DNA of 64,000 nucleotides, taken from assembly GCA_041395865.1 (NCBI GenBank), contig JAWKZQ010000010.1:34283-98282 (forward strand). Reading direction: 5' to 3'. The notes under the pieces were generated by a model. That model ran no database searches, was not told where the DNA came from, and saw only the letters and a list, made by a program, of their open reading frames with translations. Of this stretch, positions 48,990 through 56,574 are shown one piece after another (the first letter of the stretch is position 1; each line of letters starts with the position of its first letter). Source of the stretch: IMCC2047 sp041395865 (lineage in GTDB: Bacteria > Pseudomonadota > Gammaproteobacteria > Pseudomonadales > IMCC2047). The translations under genes were made by a program, and so were the position numbers.

Positions 48990-49424
48990 ATGATGCAGAC
49001 ACAGCAAATTCAGGTCGAATGCGCCAATATTAACCTGCCGCTTAACCAGTCGGTGCAGCAGGGCAACGGCGCTCAGTTTGCGCTGATGTTGAGCTTGTTG
49101 ATGGAAGGGCTTCCCGCGCAATCAACCGAAAAGATTCAAAGCCAGCCACTGCAAACACCAGTACAGGCGTCCAGCGACTTTAATTTGGAAAGTGCCCAGG
49201 GGCGAGCCCTGCAAAGCAACCAGACGCATCACTTCAACCTGTTGAGAAGCCTTTACGAAGAGCGTGCCCCGATGATGGGGCAGGCTTCTTCAATGAATCA
49301 AGCCGACTTGAACGCTGCGGGCACTGTGCTGGATGAAATTTCCTACGGCTATCAGCCCGGCAGCACGTCACTGGGCAGCGAAGCCGCTAAAATCGGTCTG
49401 GCACCTGCTGCGCAGGCCGCTTAA
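48990..49424 (+). CDS. Hypothetical glutamine-rich protein
   Basis: I do not recognise this 144-residue protein. It is rich in Gln, Ala and Ser, has no signal peptide or membrane helix, and contains a short predicted helix around FALMLSLLMEGLPAQ. It stands alone between a divergent methyltransferase and the nuclease gene, 61 bases before the latter. The ATG-ATG start lacks a strong ribosome-binding site. Confidence 0.5.
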   Translation: MMQTQQIQVECANINLPLNQSVQQGNGAQFALMLSLLMEGLPAQSTEKIQSQPLQTPVQASSDFNLESAQGRALQSNQTHHFNLLRSLYEERAPMMGQASSMNQADLNAAGTVLDEISYGYQPGSTSLGSEAAKIGLAPAAQAA

Positions 49425-49485
49425 GATTTAAATTTACAGTGCCGGGCGTGAATCGCCCATTTCCAACCCGTGGTCCGGACATTTA

Positions 49486-50913
49486 ATGAACAAAACAATC
49501 AGTGCAGGTGATGCTAAATCCTGGCAGCTTTGCCATCGGCGTGTATGGTTCGATCATAATCCGCCAGCCGGGCTGAGTGGCGAAGAGGACGCTTTCGACC
49601 TGTTGGTTCAACAGGCTGGCGACCAGCATGAGCAGCGTATTAAGGCACAACTGGCAGAGCGGGGAGCGGTCGTGGAAGCGGAATCGGTCGCACACACCCA
49701 GGCATTGATGGCGGCTGCGACACCGGTTATTTATCAGCCCTGCGCTCAGGATGAGTCGTTACGGGTTGTTGGTAAGCCGGATTTCCTGCTGCTTACCGAG
49801 AGTGGCGCGTACCAGGTGGCCGATGCCAAACTGGCCTTGTCGATGAAGGGGCGCAACGATCTCCAAATTCAGTTGGGGTTGTATCGGCGGCTCTTTGCTT
49901 CACGTTTGCCTGCCATGGTTTACCTGGGGAATGGCGATGTTGCTGAGGTTGATGAAAGCAGTGATGCCAAAGTCGACCTTTTCCTCGCGAGTATGCAGCA
50001 CCTGCTAGCGCAGGATGAACCTCCCTCTGCCCATTTTGGTTATTCAAAATGCGGTGCCTGTCCCTATCGTGAAATCTGCGTGCCGGGGTTTGAGGCCGAA
50101 GGCGACTTGCCGCTTCTTTATGGGCTGGACCCCCGGGCTGTTCCCGGCCTGCAGCAGCAGGGGATATACCGTGTGAGTGACTTGGCCCAGGCTGACCCAA
50201 GTGCCCTGCTGGATGCACCCTATTTCAAAGGCGCGGCCAAAAAGCAACGCTTGGTTAAACAGGCAAGATGCTATTTAAGCGGTGAATTCGAGATTATTGC
50301 ACCCTTTGAACTGCCGCAGGGTACCTGGATTCATTTCGACGTTGAAGCCAATCCTTTGCCGGTGACCGGAAATGAGGTGTACCTGTGGGGGTTACTGGAG
50401 CCGCCCTATGGCGATGACAGTTTCCAATATACCTGGAGTGACGGCGACCGGGCGGGTGATTACCGTGCCTGGTGCGAATTCCTGGATAAGGTGGCGGCTT
50501 ACCGCGAGCGCTATCCTGATCTCATACTGGCTCACTTTGCCAATTATGAGGTGACTCAAATTAAGACCTATGCCGATCGTTACGACATGCAGGACGATGT
50601 CAGGGTGCAGTGGTTGTTGGGGGAGGATTCGCCGCTCTTTGATATGCGCGATGTGTTGACGCGCTCATTTGTGCTGCCGTTGAAAAGTTATGGTTTGAAG
50701 GCGGTTTGCAAAGCAAAAAACCTGGTGGACTTCCAATGGGAGTTGAGCGAATCCGGTTCTCAGTGGTCAGTCGTCCGTTATGTGGACTACTTGAACGGCT
50801 CCGCTCCGGAGGAACGGGAGCTTATCAAGCGGGAAATCCTGACCTATAACCGCGACGATGTAAAAGCGACCCGAGCCTTGGAGTTGTGGTTGCGTCGGCT
50901 GAGCGACCGGTAA
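49486..50913 (+). CDS. TM0106-family nuclease: Cas4/RecB-like plus DEDD exonuclease-like domain
   Basis: The 475-residue protein joins two nuclease-like folds. The N-terminal half is a PD-(D/E)xK module with GKPDFLL (D99) and VADAKL (D113, K115), and four cysteines C16, C189, C192 and C198 placed as in Cas4/AddB Fe-S nucleases. The C-terminal half is an RNase H-like domain with HFDVEANP (D285, E287), AHFANYEVTQIKTY and YNRDDVKAT (D457, D458). This is the layout of TM0106-type RecB-like putative nucleases of unknown role. No cas genes are near. It converges with the thiolase across a shared terminator. Confidence 0.85.
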   Translation: MNKTISAGDAKSWQLCHRRVWFDHNPPAGLSGEEDAFDLLVQQAGDQHEQRIKAQLAERGAVVEAESVAHTQALMAAATPVIYQPCAQDESLRVVGKPDFLLLTESGAYQVADAKLALSMKGRNDLQIQLGLYRRLFASRLPAMVYLGNGDVAEVDESSDAKVDLFLASMQHLLAQDEPPSAHFGYSKCGACPYREICVPGFEAEGDLPLLYGLDPRAVPGLQQQGIYRVSDLAQADPSALLDAPYFKGAAKKQRLVKQARCYLSGEFEIIAPFELPQGTWIHFDVEANPLPVTGNEVYLWGLLEPPYGDDSFQYTWSDGDRAGDYRAWCEFLDKVAAYRERYPDLILAHFANYEVTQIKTYADRYDMQDDVRVQWLLGEDSPLFDMRDVLTRSFVLPLKSYGLKAVCKAKNLVDFQWELSESGSQWSVVRYVDYLNGSAPEERELIKREILTYNRDDVKATRALELWLRRLSDR

Positions 50914-50950
50914 AAAAGCCGCTGACACGGCTATTCAGTGTCAGCGGTTT
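50913..50950. terminator. Bidirectional terminator between nuclease and thiolase genes
   Basis: Perfect ten-base arms CCGCTGACAC and GTGTCAGCGG with a nine-base loop are flanked by A on the left and T on the right, serving both converging genes. Confidence 0.85.
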
Positions 50951-50967
50951 CCCGGGGAGGTGAAAGA

Positions 50968-52164
50968 TCAGGCGGCAATGTGACCGGCAGCAAGGTTTTC
51001 GCAACGCTCCAGAATGTGGGTGAAAACCACGGCCGCAGCGCCGGCGAAGTTCTGCGTCATGCCGATACGGGCCCCGTAAACCTGGTTTTCACCGGCCGTG
51101 TCGGTCAGTTGCATGAAACACTCCACCAATTGGTAGATACCGGTAGCGCCAACCGGGTGGCCGCGGGCTTTGAGGCCGCCGAAGGTGCAGATGGGCAGGT
51201 TGCCGTTAAGGCCGATGTCCTCTTCGCTTAACTCCGTGGCTGTGCCAGGGGCGGCGAATCCGCAGGCTTCCAGGCTCAGTGCTGTCATGATCGTATAGGC
51301 ATCGTGGGGCTCGAACAGATCGATATCTGCCGGTGTCAGGCCCGATTGGCGGTAGGCCCGGTGAGCCGAGACTTCGGCTGCCGATAATTTCAGCAGGCTT
51401 TCGCGATCTGCCAGTGCCAGGTGATCACTGGCAACCGCCGAGGCGCTGATGCGAACAACCGGAATCCCCTTTTCCTGGGCTGCAATGGCAACATTAAGGT
51501 TGCCCAGAATAATGGCGGCTGCACCGTCGCAAATAGGCGGGGCATCCATCAGTCTTATCGGTCCGCAGATGGAGCGTGACGCGTCGTAATCGTCATGCCC
51601 GAGCTGCTTGCGTAGCATGGCGTTGGGGTTGGTCATGGCGTTCTTATGGGCATTGACCGAAAAATTCGCAAAGGAGGATTGCGAGAGCTGGTAATGATCC
51701 ATGTACAGATCCATTACTTTCGCATTGAGACTGAGAAAGGTTTCGCCTTTGCCGCCTTCCGTATCCCAGTGAGAGGCTGTGGCCAATGCCGCGGTGGTAT
51801 CCTCGCGTTCGCTGTGGGTCATTTTTTCTGCGCCACAGACCACAACGGCCTCGTGGCAACCGCTGGCGATGGCCATAAAGCCCAGTCGGGCTGCGGCACC
51901 ACCGGAGCCGCAGGCTCCCTCGGCGGTAATTGCCTCGCAACCGGTCAACCCGGCTTTGTTGGCGATCAGCGTGGCGACCAGCTGCTGGTTGCAAAGCTGG
52001 CCAGACATCATATTGCCAGCATAGAAAGCTGTGACTTTTTCAGGTTCGATTTGTGAATAGGCAAGTGCTTCGATAACGGCGCTTGCGCCCATGTCGGCTA
52101 GGGACAGGTCCTGTTTCTTACCCACGGGTGTCTGCCCGACACCAATAATAAATACATCGCTCAT
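50968..52164 (-). CDS. Thiolase family protein (SCP-x/acetyl-CoA acetyltransferase-like)
   Basis: The 398-residue thiolase-fold protein has the nucleophile C85 in EGACGSGG and the histidine motif ARGHPVGATG near residue 346. The second catalytic cysteine region, normally CxGGGxG, reads TQNFAGAAA, so the classical biosynthetic thiolase site is incomplete. That pattern is usual in the SCP-x/lipid-transfer-associated thiolase branch. It is divergent from phaC, so a part in supplying PHA precursors is possible, but a sterol or fatty-acid thiolysis role is equally possible. ATG 52164 (MSDVFIIGVGQTPVG) is the natural start. Confidence 0.8.
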   Translation of the reverse strand: MSDVFIIGVGQTPVGKKQDLSLADMGASAVIEALAYSQIEPEKVTAFYAGNMMSGQLCNQQLVATLIANKAGLTGCEAITAEGACGSGGAAARLGFMAIASGCHEAVVVCGAEKMTHSEREDTTAALATASHWDTEGGKGETFLSLNAKVMDLYMDHYQLSQSSFANFSVNAHKNAMTNPNAMLRKQLGHDDYDASRSICGPIRLMDAPPICDGAAAIILGNLNVAIAAQEKGIPVVRISASAVASDHLALADRESLLKLSAAEVSAHRAYRQSGLTPADIDLFEPHDAYTIMTALSLEACGFAAPGTATELSEEDIGLNGNLPICTFGGLKARGHPVGATGIYQLVECFMQLTDTAGENQVYGARIGMTQNFAGAAAVVFTHILERCENLAAGHIAA

Positions 52165-52359
52165 GGTGATTTCCCTGGTGAACTGCATGTGGTTGATTTA
52201 TAGCGGGAAATATAGGCCTGCAATGTGACGCTTAAATGAGCTTTTTATGAATCTTTTATGACCTTTTAGGTATTCAGTTTGCCGGCCCGGTTGTCACAGG
52301 ACTGTCATCCGGCTATGCCAGAATGCGGCGCCAATGATGAGAGCAGAGGATCAAGGCTA

Positions 52360-54111
52360 ATGGCGCAATCGAGCCAGGGCAATGCAGCGGAGCTGTTACA
52401 AGAATACACACGGTTGTTTGAAACAATGATGACAGCCTGTTTTACTCCGGGAAATGAATCGGCAGCCAGCAAAAACGCCAAAGCGCAGGAGCATGCCTGT
52501 GTTGATGTGGAAAAGTTGCTGCAGACCCAATTGAATTACCTGAATAAGCAGTCACAGCTTTGGCAGGCGGTCAGCCAGGCGATGCTCGATGAGCAAAAAA
52601 CTGCCGAACCGGTTGTGGTCGAAGCACCTGACGACAGGCGCTTCAGTGATAGCGAGTGGCAGGAAAATCCTTTCTACAGCTTTATCAAGCAGTCCTATCT
52701 GCTCAATAGCAACCTGCTTTGTGAAACGCTTGACAGTATGCGCTTTGAAGAGCCTGCGCAACGTGAACAATTGAAGTTCTTTACACGACAGTACATTAAC
52801 GCCTTGAGCCCGACCAATACCCTGTTGGGCAACCCCGAGGTCTATCGAAAAACGCTCGACTCGCAGGGCCAAAATCTGCAGTCGGGCTTCCAAAATTTGC
52901 TCCGTGATTGGCAGCAAAGCCCGCAGCAAGGTTTGAAAATAACGCAAACGGACGAATCCGTTTTCAAGGTGGGCGAAAACCTGGCAACAACGCCGGGTAA
53001 AGTCGTCTATCAAAATGAAATCATGCAGTTGATTCAGTATGAGCCGGCAACCGAAAAGGTATTTTCCCGCCCCATCCTGATTACGCCACCCTACATTAAC
53101 AAGTTTTACGTGCTGGATTTGGATGAAAAAAAATCCCTGGTGCGTTGGCTGGTTAATCAGGGCTTTACGGTGTTTATGATTTCCTGGGTGAATCCTGACG
53201 CCAGGCTCGCGCATAAGAATTTTGGCGACTATGTCATGCAGGGGCCGGTCGAAGCGTTGAATGTCGTGCGATCTATTACCCGCGTTGAAAAGACCCACTT
53301 GATCGGCTACTGCGTGGGCGGCACCCTGGCGAGTATAGCGGCGGCTTTACTCAAGGAACAGGGGCGGGATTGCCTTGCCTCCTTAACGCTGTTAACAACC
53401 CTGTTGGACTTTTCCAAGCCGGGCGAAGTGGGGCATTACCTGTCCGAGGCCAGCTGGCCATTGCTTAGAGAGCAGGTACAGGCGCAGGGCTATATGGATG
53501 GGCGCACGCTGGCAATGGGCTTTAGCCTGTTGCGGGAGAACCAGCTGTTCTGGCCCTATTTCATTAATAATTACCTTAAGGGCGAAGAGCCGCAGCCATT
53601 TGATATTCTTTACTGGAACAGCGACAGCACCCATATTCCGGCAGCGAATTACGTGGAATATATTGAAAGTACTTACCTGAAAAACCTGCTCAGGGAGCCG
53701 GGGGCTTTCAGTGTGAATGGAGCGCCAATTGATTTGGGCGTCATTGATGTGCCGGTTTATTTCCTGGCCACGCAAACCGATCATATTGTGTTGTGGGACG
53801 CAGCCTATCGCAGTTCACAACTGATCTCGGCTCCTTCCCGGTTCGTGTTGGCGGGCTCCGGGCATTTGGCGGGCGTGATCAATCCTGAAAACAGTGGCAA
53901 ATACGGCTTTTGGACCAATGCCGGCAAGCCTGAAACAGCGGCTGAATGGTTTGAAGGCGCCGAACAGAAGCAGGATTCCTGGTGGCCGGACTGGTTTGCC
54001 TGGGCTCGTGCGGAGTCAGGCCGTTTGGTTAATGCGCGTGAGGTTGGTAATAAACCGGGTTTTCCGGCGCTGGAAGATGCGCCTGGCAATTATGTGCGCA
54101 GGCGGATTTAG
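52360..54111 (+). CDS. phaC: Class I poly(3-hydroxyalkanoate) synthase PhaC
   Basis: The protein of 583 residues polymerises 3-hydroxyacyl-CoA into storage polyester at the granule surface. The catalytic triad is C318 in GYCVGGT, D474 in QTDHIV and H502 in GSGHLAG. Single-subunit length and the N-terminal helical domain indicate class I. ATG 52360 (MAQSSQGNAAELLQ) follows AGAGGA at nine bases; an upstream in-frame start is less likely. phaR, a phasin and an SDR follow. Confidence 0.94.
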   Translation: MAQSSQGNAAELLQEYTRLFETMMTACFTPGNESAASKNAKAQEHACVDVEKLLQTQLNYLNKQSQLWQAVSQAMLDEQKTAEPVVVEAPDDRRFSDSEWQENPFYSFIKQSYLLNSNLLCETLDSMRFEEPAQREQLKFFTRQYINALSPTNTLLGNPEVYRKTLDSQGQNLQSGFQNLLRDWQQSPQQGLKITQTDESVFKVGENLATTPGKVVYQNEIMQLIQYEPATEKVFSRPILITPPYINKFYVLDLDEKKSLVRWLVNQGFTVFMISWVNPDARLAHKNFGDYVMQGPVEALNVVRSITRVEKTHLIGYCVGGTLASIAAALLKEQGRDCLASLTLLTTLLDFSKPGEVGHYLSEASWPLLREQVQAQGYMDGRTLAMGFSLLRENQLFWPYFINNYLKGEEPQPFDILYWNSDSTHIPAANYVEYIESTYLKNLLREPGAFSVNGAPIDLGVIDVPVYFLATQTDHIVLWDAAYRSSQLISAPSRFVLAGSGHLAGVINPENSGKYGFWTNAGKPETAAEWFEGAEQKQDSWWPDWFAWARAESGRLVNAREVGNKPGFPALEDAPGNYVRRRI

Positions 54112-54194
54112 TGGCTCTGGCGTTTTACGGTGCGGCAAACGGGGTGAAGGCGTTATACTGGACTGGCCAACTTACGTAACAAACGAGAGCCAGC

Positions 54195-54650
54195 TTGGAA
54201 ACCGCACAGCCTATTATCATCAAAAAATACCCCAATCGTCGCCTGTACGACACGTCGCTTAGTCAGTACGTCAACCTCGACTATATTCGCAAGCTGATTG
54301 TCGATCACCGGGATTTTCAGGTGCTGGATTCAAAAACCGGCGCTGACCTGACGAAAAGTATTTTGCTGCAGATTATCAGCGAGTCGGAAACCAGCGCATC
54401 ACAGTCGCTGTTAACCAATACGCTGCTTAAACAGTTAATCCGCTTTTACGGCAGTGAGGTGCAAGGTTTTGTGCCCCATTATCTTGAGCAAAGCCTCGCC
54501 AGTTTCCTGGAGCAGCAGGATGCCATGCAGGGCTTGATGAAAGGTCTGGTGGAGTCGGGTCCCTTGAGCGTCTTCAGCAAAATGGTTGACCAGAACATGC
54601 AGGCCTGGAACCAGTTTAATAAGACGAAAAGCGGCGATAAGGAAAAATAA
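54195..54650 (+). CDS. phaR: PHA synthesis repressor PhaR
   Basis: The 151-residue protein has the conserved PhaR DNA-binding/accumulation region IIIKKYPNRRLYDTSLSQYV with the following VNLDYIRKLI. PhaR represses phasin genes and is titrated off DNA by nascent PHA granules. The start appears to be TTG 54195, since the conserved domain begins only seven residues later and no ATG is available. Two palindromes just downstream are likely its operators. Confidence 0.92.
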   Translation: METAQPIIIKKYPNRRLYDTSLSQYVNLDYIRKLIVDHRDFQVLDSKTGADLTKSILLQIISESETSASQSLLTNTLLKQLIRFYGSEVQGFVPHYLEQSLASFLEQQDAMQGLMKGLVESGPLSVFSKMVDQNMQAWNQFNKTKSGDKEK

Positions 54651-54656
54651 ATATTA

Positions 54657-54742
54657 TTTTGCTGCGTCGCAGCAAAAATGTCTTGATACTGTCATATTGC
54701 TCTTCTAACATGGCGACTAGAAATTGCTGCAAAGCAGCAATT
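54657..54742 (+). promoter_or_regulatory. Phasin promoter flanked by two probable PhaR operators
   Basis: Palindrome 1 (54657-54677) is TTTTGCTGC-N3-GCAGCAAAA and palindrome 2 (54722-54742) is AATTGCTGC-N3-GCAGCAATT; they share TTGCTGC-N3-GCAGCAA. Between them lies a sigma-70-like promoter, TTGATA (54683-54688), a 17-base spacer and TAACAT (54706-54711), placing the start of transcription at the edge of palindrome 2. PhaR proteins are known to bind TGC-rich sites before phasin genes. Confidence 0.8.
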
Positions 54743-54791
54743 CTGGAAATAAAACGTTGCTTTTTTGAATACTCCTATAGGAATTGATGCC

Positions 54792-55148
54792 ATGTTTAAC
54801 CAAATGACCGAGCAATTTGAAAAAACCATGAAGCCTGTAAACGCTCTGTTTGCGGCTAACGCTAAAGTGCTGGAGCAGCTGGCTCAACAGCAAACCAAAC
54901 TGTTCACCGATGTGCTGAATGATAGCGTTGCTTACTCTGAAACACTGGGTGTGCAGAAAGACATGACGGGTGCATTTGAAGTACAAAAATCCTTCATCGA
55001 AGGTGTTCAGGTGAAAATGATCAATGCTTCCAAGGAAGCGCAGGTGCTGTTGACTGAAGCACAGGAAAAAGCCGGTGCCTCCATTAAAGAATTCTGGGCC
55101 CAAGAGCAAAAAACTGCAGCAGCAGCGGCATCCAAAACTACGAAATAA
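54792..55148 (+). CDS. phaP: Phasin
   Basis: The 118-residue, Ala/Gln/Lys-rich helical protein matches the phasin_2-type granule coat: MFNQMTEQFEKTMKPVNALF, then a long amphipathic helix and an alanine-rich tail. ATG 54792 has AGGA at a good distance; a TTG nine codons earlier is rejected. Phasins cover PHA granules and limit coalescence. Control by PhaR is inferred from the palindromes before it. Confidence 0.88.
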   Translation: MFNQMTEQFEKTMKPVNALFAANAKVLEQLAQQQTKLFTDVLNDSVAYSETLGVQKDMTGAFEVQKSFIEGVQVKMINASKEAQVLLTEAQEKAGASIKEFWAQEQKTAAAAASKTTK

Positions 55149-55357
55149 TTTCAGTTAACGCTGAATTATCCCCAAGAAAAAGCGAGGGTCACCGGTCTGA
55201 TGAGCTGTCACCAATCAGGCCAATAGGTGGCCCTTGGCTTTTATAAGAACCCCTCGTTTTTCCTGCTGCCTAATGTCATAAATCAGCAACGAATTTTTGG
55301 CAGAATGCGCGCTAAATTTGATGACTGTATTAGGGCTTGAGCCCTGCGGAGCGATTG

Positions 55358-56137
55358 ATGGATATTCACAATAAAGTAATTGCTATTACCGGTGCTGCCC
55401 AAGGTTTGGGTCAGGCGATGGCTGTTGAGTTGGCGGAGGCCGGTGCAAACCTGGCGCTGATAGATCTGGAGGCCGCATTGCTGGATCAAACCCTGGCGCT
55501 CTGTGAAGATATAAACCCTCAGGGCGGCTTTAAGGCCTATGGCGCTAACGTCTGTGATGAAGCGGCGGTTGAATCCGTGTTCAAACGAGTGGACGCGGAC
55601 TTTGGCGAGTTGCATGGCCTGATTAATAATGCTGGCCTGCTGCGCGATGCGATGCTGATCAAGGTAAAGGATGGCGAACTGGTTGAAAAAATGAGCCTGA
55701 ACCAGTGGCAGGCGGTGATGGATGTAAACCTGACCGGTACGTTCCTGTGTGGGCGTGAAGCGGCGGCGCTGATGGCAACCAAGGCAAAACCGGGGCATGA
55801 AAATGGTGTGATTATCAATATTGCCAGTATTTCCAAGGCCGGCAATATGGGGCAGAGCAATTATTCGGCCACCAAGGCGGGAGCGGCCAGCCTGGTAGTG
55901 ACCTGGGCCAGGGAGCTCGGACGCCATGGCATTCGTGTTGGCGGGATTGCGCCAGGCGTGATTGAAACCAGCATGACTGGGTCGATGAAACCTGAGGCGC
56001 TGGATCGCCTGGTCCAGGCAGTGCCCGTCAAGCGACTGGGGCAGGCTCAGGAAGTGGCAAAAGCGGCCCGCTTTATCTTTGAAAATGGCTATTTCTCCGG
56101 ACGTGTCCTGGAGCTGGATGGCGGTCTGCGAATTTAA
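55358..56137 (+). CDS. SDR family oxidoreductase near the PHA genes
   Basis: The 259-residue classical short-chain dehydrogenase has the cofactor loop GAAQGLG, NNAG, the catalytic serine in INIASISKAG and YSATK. Its position after the phasin gene suggests acetoacetyl-CoA reductase (PhaB) function, but the sequence is not close enough to the PhaB signature for certainty; a 3-hydroxyacyl-CoA or ketoacyl reductase is also possible. ATG 55358 with GGAG upstream is preferred to the earlier TTG. Confidence 0.8.
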   Translation: MDIHNKVIAITGAAQGLGQAMAVELAEAGANLALIDLEAALLDQTLALCEDINPQGGFKAYGANVCDEAAVESVFKRVDADFGELHGLINNAGLLRDAMLIKVKDGELVEKMSLNQWQAVMDVNLTGTFLCGREAAALMATKAKPGHENGVIINIASISKAGNMGQSNYSATKAGAASLVVTWARELGRHGIRVGGIAPGVIETSMTGSMKPEALDRLVQAVPVKRLGQAQEVAKAARFIFENGYFSGRVLELDGGLRI

Positions 56138-56180
56138 TCAGGGGGTGCGAGCCGTTGTATGGGTGGCGGCTCCTTTTAAT

Positions 56181-56235
56181 AGGTACCGGAAGCCGGGTTT
56201 GAATCGGCACCTCCGTGAAGGCAAGGGATTTTGAG
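56181..56235 (-). pseudogene. Degraded tRNA-Leu-like 3' half
   Basis: Read on the minus strand it runs CTCAAAATCC, TTGCC, a T-arm-like GATTCAAACC and ends CCGGTACC-T. It aligns along its length with the better preserved tRNA-Leu end 120 bases to the right, but the T-stem has a mismatch and the terminal CCA has become CCT. It may be the scar of an older integration. Confidence 0.55.
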
Positions 56236-56265
56236 TTATCGATATGCTGGTTTAGCGCGTGAAGT

Positions 56266-56300
56266 AAAAAAGGCCTACGTTAAACAACGTAGGCCTTTTT
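56266..56300 (-). terminator. Terminator of the former tRNA-Leu gene
   Basis: AGGCCTACGTT and AACGTAGGCCT form perfect eleven-base arms with an AAAC loop, flanked by A on one side and T on the other. On the minus strand it lies just past the CCA end of the tRNA remnant, where the intact gene would have terminated. Confidence 0.85.
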
Positions 56301-56303
56301 GTA

Positions 56304-56356
56304 TGGTACCGGTGGGCGGACTCGAACCGCCACGCCTTGCGGCAACGGATTTTGAA
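56304..56356 (-). pseudogene. tRNA-Leu(CAA) 3' end: attachment site of the integrated element
   Basis: The minus strand carries the 3' portion of a tRNA-Leu with CAA anticodon: TTCAAAATCC of the anticodon loop and stem, a variable arm, a perfect T-arm (GGCGG-TTCGAGT-CCGCC) and the encoded CCA. The 5' half is missing; sequence to the right does not resemble a D-arm or acceptor stem. A truncated tRNA end next to an integrase is the usual mark of site-specific integration, with the intact copy at the other end. Confidence 0.85.
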
Positions 56357-56495
56357 TTCAGACTTTATACTCATTTCTCGACGTTGAATAACGTTCCGCG
56401 AAGTAGATTAAAGCTCTCTATGTTGTTGATATAAAAGGCTTTATATCTATATTCTGTCTGCGGTAGGCAATTCTGGTGTTACTCAAGATTTCTCT

Positions 56496-56540
56496 TGGGA
56501 TGCAAAAATTACTTCCATTTGCATCCCAGATGCATCCCAG
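56496..56540. repeat. Inverted and direct TGCATCCCA repeats before the integrase
   Basis: TGGGATGCAAA (56496-56506) and TTTGCATCCCA (56518-56528) are perfect inverted 11-mers; a third copy TGCATCCCAG follows in direct orientation at 56531-56540. Between attachment site and integrase start, they look like arm-type recombinase or excisionase sites, or an integrase operator. Confidence 0.7.
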
Positions 56541-56574
56541 ATTTTGCCGGTGAGGATGAACATAAGGAGATCTC

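Larger units (their letters stand above)
56138..56574. other. Island-edge intergenic region with tRNA remnants
   Basis: This 437-base stretch holds no gene. From left to right it has a weak hairpin after the SDR gene (56149-56172), a degraded tRNA-Leu-like 3' half, a strong terminator, a well kept tRNA-Leu(CAA) 3' end and a cluster of TGCATCCCA repeats before the integrase. Confidence 0.8.

Noticed and set aside
49486..50913. A CRISPR-associated Cas4 locus
   Set aside because: The nuclease has a fused RNase H-like domain and no cas1, cas2 or repeat array is in the window.
55176..55262. Inverted GAGGGT/ACCCCTC segments after the phasin gene as a terminator
   Set aside because: The arms are imperfect and about 60 bases apart, too loose to call an intrinsic terminator.
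56304..56390. A complete tRNA-Leu gene
   Set aside because: Only the 3' half is recognisable; no D-arm or 5' acceptor strand is present to the right.
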